A stretch of 33,961 nt of DNA, taken from positions 1 to 33,961 of the forward strand of contig CAKUTI010000023.1 of NCBI GenBank assembly GCA_934691925.1. Reading direction: 5' to 3'. The DNA is from an uncultured Treponema sp. (GTDB taxonomy: Bacteria; Spirochaetota; Spirochaetia; Treponematales; Treponemataceae). Positions 32,089 to 33,961 of this stretch are shown in pieces. Under the pieces are notes generated by a model. The model did not search any database, was not told where the DNA came from, and worked only from the letters and a program-made list of their open reading frames with translations. A program made the translations under genes and the position numbers. The stretch's first letter is position 1; each line of letters starts with the position of its first letter.

Positions 32089-33685
32089 CGCATGACCTGC
32101 AGCAGCCAGAATAATTTTTCTTGATTTGCTCTTTCAGATTCCCGTCGAATTTTCGCCAGACGCGCTCAATGCAGCCGCCGTCAGAATCCGGAACTTCTTT
32201 ATCCTTATCAAAGACATTTCCGAGAATTTTCGTCTTGAACTGGCATATGCACTCGGGAACGCTTCCGTCGGCAAGGACTGTAAAGTCGCGCCGCAAGTGC
32301 CAGCATGGATTTCTTTCAAGAGGAGACAAGTCCGCGCTTTTCTCGTCGCTTAAAGTTCCGCAGAAACTGTTGTATTTCTGGATTATGAAATTTCCTTTTG
32401 CCGGAGAATCAGGATTTTTCCAGAACCTGTAGAACGCTTCAAGCTCGCACTCGTTCGCCTTCATTCTGACCATCTGGGGATAAGCGTGCGAAGGAAAAAA
32501 TCTTTCAAGAATGGCTGTCGCCTCCAGAGCTTTTGAAAAATCGCCTTCACCGCAGCCGTGGATTTTTTCATAAAGAGACTTTTCCACCGCGTCAATCAGA
32601 ATAATCCAGTCGATTCTTCCTTTTGAATTTTCTATTTCCGATATTTTCTCGGCAAGCTCCGCTGAAAGAAGCGTTCCGTCTGTCTCAATCAAAAGCGAGA
32701 ATTCAGGATATTTCAAAGTCTCAAAGACAAAATCAAAAAAATCCTTGTGAAGAAGAGGCTCGCCGAACGCGCTAAGAGAAATAACGGCCTTTTGCGAGAA
32801 GCGCGAGATATTTTCAAGCAGATTCTTGAAGTCATCAAGGCGCATATCGTTCATTTCAGAAAAATTTTCTGGAAGAGACGGCTCGTAGCAAAGCGCGTGG
32901 TTGTATCTTGAGGAAATCTGAATATTGTAGAACGCCGGAACTGTCTTTATGACATTAGAAGATGAAGCCGCCGTGTCGCAGAGTTTTTCAAGCTCAAAAT
33001 CAGAAACTTTTTTGTTTTCAGGATTCAAAAGCGAAAAGAGATTCTTGCAAGCGAGAAAATTTATTTTTGACGAGCACTCAAATTCAAGACGCAAAAGCCT
33101 GTAGTCCTTTTTGGCGATTACGGTCTCAACCTCAAAAGAATTTATGTCAATGCTCAAAAGCGAGAAAACAGCATCGCGAGCCATCTTCTCTTCCGACTTT
33201 TTTATAAACCTTGAATCAGACTTGCATAAAGCCGATACGATAGCGGCCGCGCCCTTGTCAATTGCTTCCGGGGCAACGCCGTAAGGATAGCCGTCCGCAA
33301 AAGTGTATTCCGCCTGATATTTAGTGTGCGCAGAACAAATCTCTTCTGTAAGATTTCTGTTAAGAAAAGGCGTGTCGGCGTAAGAGACAACCGCATAGTC
33401 CGCGTTCAATGAAGAAAGAGAATCTGAAATCTCCGAAATAAAAACGCCTTTTGTCCAGCTTTCTTTTGAGGCAATCCGAATTTTTCCTGACGATTTTTTG
33501 GTTTCATGAATGTTTCTCTCAATTTCCGCTATGTTTTTGTCAGACGCAAAAATCACGGCCGAGACGCTTTCAGGAACGCTTTCCGCCCATTCAAGCGCAA
33601 GCTCAAAGGCAGACTTTCCGCCGAAAACCTTTTCAAAAGAATGTTCAGAAAGCTCAGCAGCATACAAAATCACGGCATTTTTCAT
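32063..33685 (-). CDS. Spiro-SPASM-like protein: nucleotidyltransferase-like N-domain plus degenerate radical-SAM/SPASM domain
   Basis: A 540-residue protein. The N-terminal 200 residues look like a GT-A/nucleotidyltransferase fold related to SpsF/IspD (SYADTPFLNRNLTEE at about 101-115). A radical-SAM-like barrel follows, with FGEPLLHKDFF (about 307-317). The expected CxxxCxxC cluster motif is absent: the spot reads SRYNHALCYEP, with Tyr261 for the first Cys and a single misplaced Cys266. The C-terminal SPASM-type region keeps Cys461, 479, 481, 505, 528, 529 and 532 (CWHLRRDF, GSVPECICQF, GCCRSCDEHY). The best start is MKNAVIL at 33685, since the upstream ATG-like codons (33721) are inside the promoter. 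There is no SD; the -10 box is 7 nt before the ATG. It is the first gene of the cluster. Confidence 0.72.
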   Translation of the reverse strand: MKNAVILYAAELSEHSFEKVFGGKSAFELALEWAESVPESVSAVIFASDKNIAEIERNIHETKKSSGKIRIASKESWTKGVFISEISDSLSSLNADYAVVSYADTPFLNRNLTEEICSAHTKYQAEYTFADGYPYGVAPEAIDKGAAAIVSALCKSDSRFIKKSEEKMARDAVFSLLSIDINSFEVETVIAKKDYRLLRLEFECSSKINFLACKNLFSLLNPENKKVSDFELEKLCDTAASSSNVIKTVPAFYNIQISSRYNHALCYEPSLPENFSEMNDMRLDDFKNLLENISRFSQKAVISLSAFGEPLLHKDFFDFVFETLKYPEFSLLIETDGTLLSAELAEKISEIENSKGRIDWIILIDAVEKSLYEKIHGCGEGDFSKALEATAILERFFPSHAYPQMVRMKANECELEAFYRFWKNPDSPAKGNFIIQKYNSFCGTLSDEKSADLSPLERNPCWHLRRDFTVLADGSVPECICQFKTKILGNVFDKDKEVPDSDGGCIERVWRKFDGNLKEQIKKNYSGCCRSCDEHYTFNF

Positions 33686-33692
33686 AAATTTT

Positions 33693-33721
33693 ATGATAAT
33701 GTAGATTTCAATCATTATCAA
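33693..33721 (-). promoter_or_regulatory. Promoter of the spiro-SPASM/SpsF cluster (leaderless type)
   Basis: On the minus strand TTGATA (33721-33716, 5/6) and TATCAT (33698-33693, 5/6) have a 17-nt spacer. Seven bases separate the -10 box from the ATG at 33685, so transcription should start at or one base before the A of the ATG. Confidence 0.6.
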
Positions 33722-33848
33722 TTAAGATTTTCAGACGAAACTTCTGACAGTACTTGGCGGCGGACGCACTCAAGCGCATTCTACAGGACAGCGCCGAATG
33801 AAATTCGTCCGTTTTCTGAATTCAACCATGTCGCCACTCCTGTTTTTG

Positions 33849-33857
33849 TGATACAAT
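33849..33857 (+). promoter_or_regulatory. Extended -10 element before the methylase gene
   Basis: TG-n-TACAAT at 33849-33857 is an extended -10 (5/6 match). No -35 match is seen. The ATG at 33868 is 10 nt downstream, giving a predicted leader of about 4 nt without an SD. Confidence 0.4.
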
Positions 33858-33867
33858 CTCTTTCACT

Positions 33868-33961
33868 ATGACAAACGCGCAGCAGCAGAAAGCGGCAAGA
33901 GAATTCGCCGCCCAATGGAAAGACAAGGGATACGAGAAAGGCGAAAGCCAGAAATTCTGGC
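33868..33961 (+). CDS. N-terminus of an MmeI/type IIL-like DNA methyltransferase (3' end outside window)
   Basis: Only 31 codons are visible. The start MTNAQQQKAAREF followed by FAAQWKDKGYEKGESQKFW matches the very conserved N-terminal opening of MmeI-like class I SAM-dependent DNA methyltransferases, which include single-chain type IIL restriction-modification enzymes. The catalytic domains lie beyond the window, so the presence of the nuclease and methyltransferase motifs cannot be checked. It is transcribed divergently from the spiro-SPASM gene. The 146 bp between the promoter of that gene and this ATG hold no other gene that I can recognise. Confidence 0.65.
   Translation, partial: MTNAQQQKAAREFAAQWKDKGYEKGESQKFW

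Noticed and set aside
33686..33721. Upstream start that would add 12 residues to the spiro-SPASM protein
   Set aside because: The added residues are isoleucine-rich and fall within the -35/-10 promoter elements; MKNAVIL is the natural start of the fold.
33506..33871. Plus-strand 121-codon frame opposite the spiro-SPASM 5' end
   Set aside because: It runs antisense through a well-supported gene and across two promoter regions, without SD or recognisable domains.

Overview
The window looks like chromosome of a treponeme (Spirochaetota, Treponema-like). The main clues are a flaA gene for the periplasmic flagellar sheath protein, the spirochaete-type V-ATPase gene order E-X-A-B-D-I-K, a gene resembling the spirochaete-restricted 'spiro-SPASM' family, and moderate GC with A/T-rich intergenic gaps. 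I see no rRNA, tRNA, CRISPR array or insertion sequence. No stretch over 300 bp lacks a gene; the longest gap is 287 bp (19720-20006).

Layout. (1) 1-585 is the 3' end of a CotH-family gene. (2) 627-2551 (minus) is a coupled pair: a sugar-1-P nucleotidyltransferase and a GHMP sugar kinase. (3) 2582-10017 (plus) is a surface-polysaccharide locus: a GT8-like transferase, three GT4 transferases, a WbaP-type initiating transferase, and an outer-membrane barrel protein whose ATG directly abuts the preceding stop codon. (4) 10031-12228 (minus) is ispG with a downstream TPR protein. (5) 12372-19719 (minus) is the V-ATPase operon, ending at a clear terminator. (6) 20007-20177 (plus) is a 56-residue zinc-ribbon gene with its own strong promoter and terminator. 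(7) 20241-23963 (minus) is a RelA/SpoT-TPR alarmone synthetase followed by a JAMM-domain/DinG helicase fusion. (8) 24090-26832 (minus) holds flaA, a GerMN-domain protein and a periplasmic amidase. (9) 26891-33685 (minus) is a second glycan-type cluster: spiro-SPASM-like protein, GT-like protein, a three-domain SpsF/SpsG/methyltransferase fusion, and an ATP-grasp enzyme. (10) 33868-33961 (plus) is the first 31 codons of what looks like an MmeI/type IIL-like restriction-modification protein.

How they fit together. Regions 2-3 would activate a sugar, start a glycan on undecaprenyl phosphate, extend it, and possibly handle it at the outer membrane. Region 9 encodes CMP-sugar-type activation (SpsF), a PseG/SpsG-like domain, a methyltransferase, an ATP-grasp ligase and a GT-like protein, which suggests a modified acidic sugar. 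Its position next to flaA allows, but does not prove, a flagellar target. The V-ATPase c-subunit keeps the residues used for Na+ binding in Enterococcus NtpK.

The most unexpected signal is at the start sites. Genes that begin transcription units (the GHMP kinase, GT8, ispG, the RelA-TPR gene, the spiro-SPASM gene, perhaps the final methylase) lack a Shine-Dalgarno sequence and have a -10 box only 6-10 nt before the ATG, which predicts leaderless mRNAs. Most operon-internal genes, and atpE, flaA and the zinc-ribbon gene, have ordinary ribosome binding sites.
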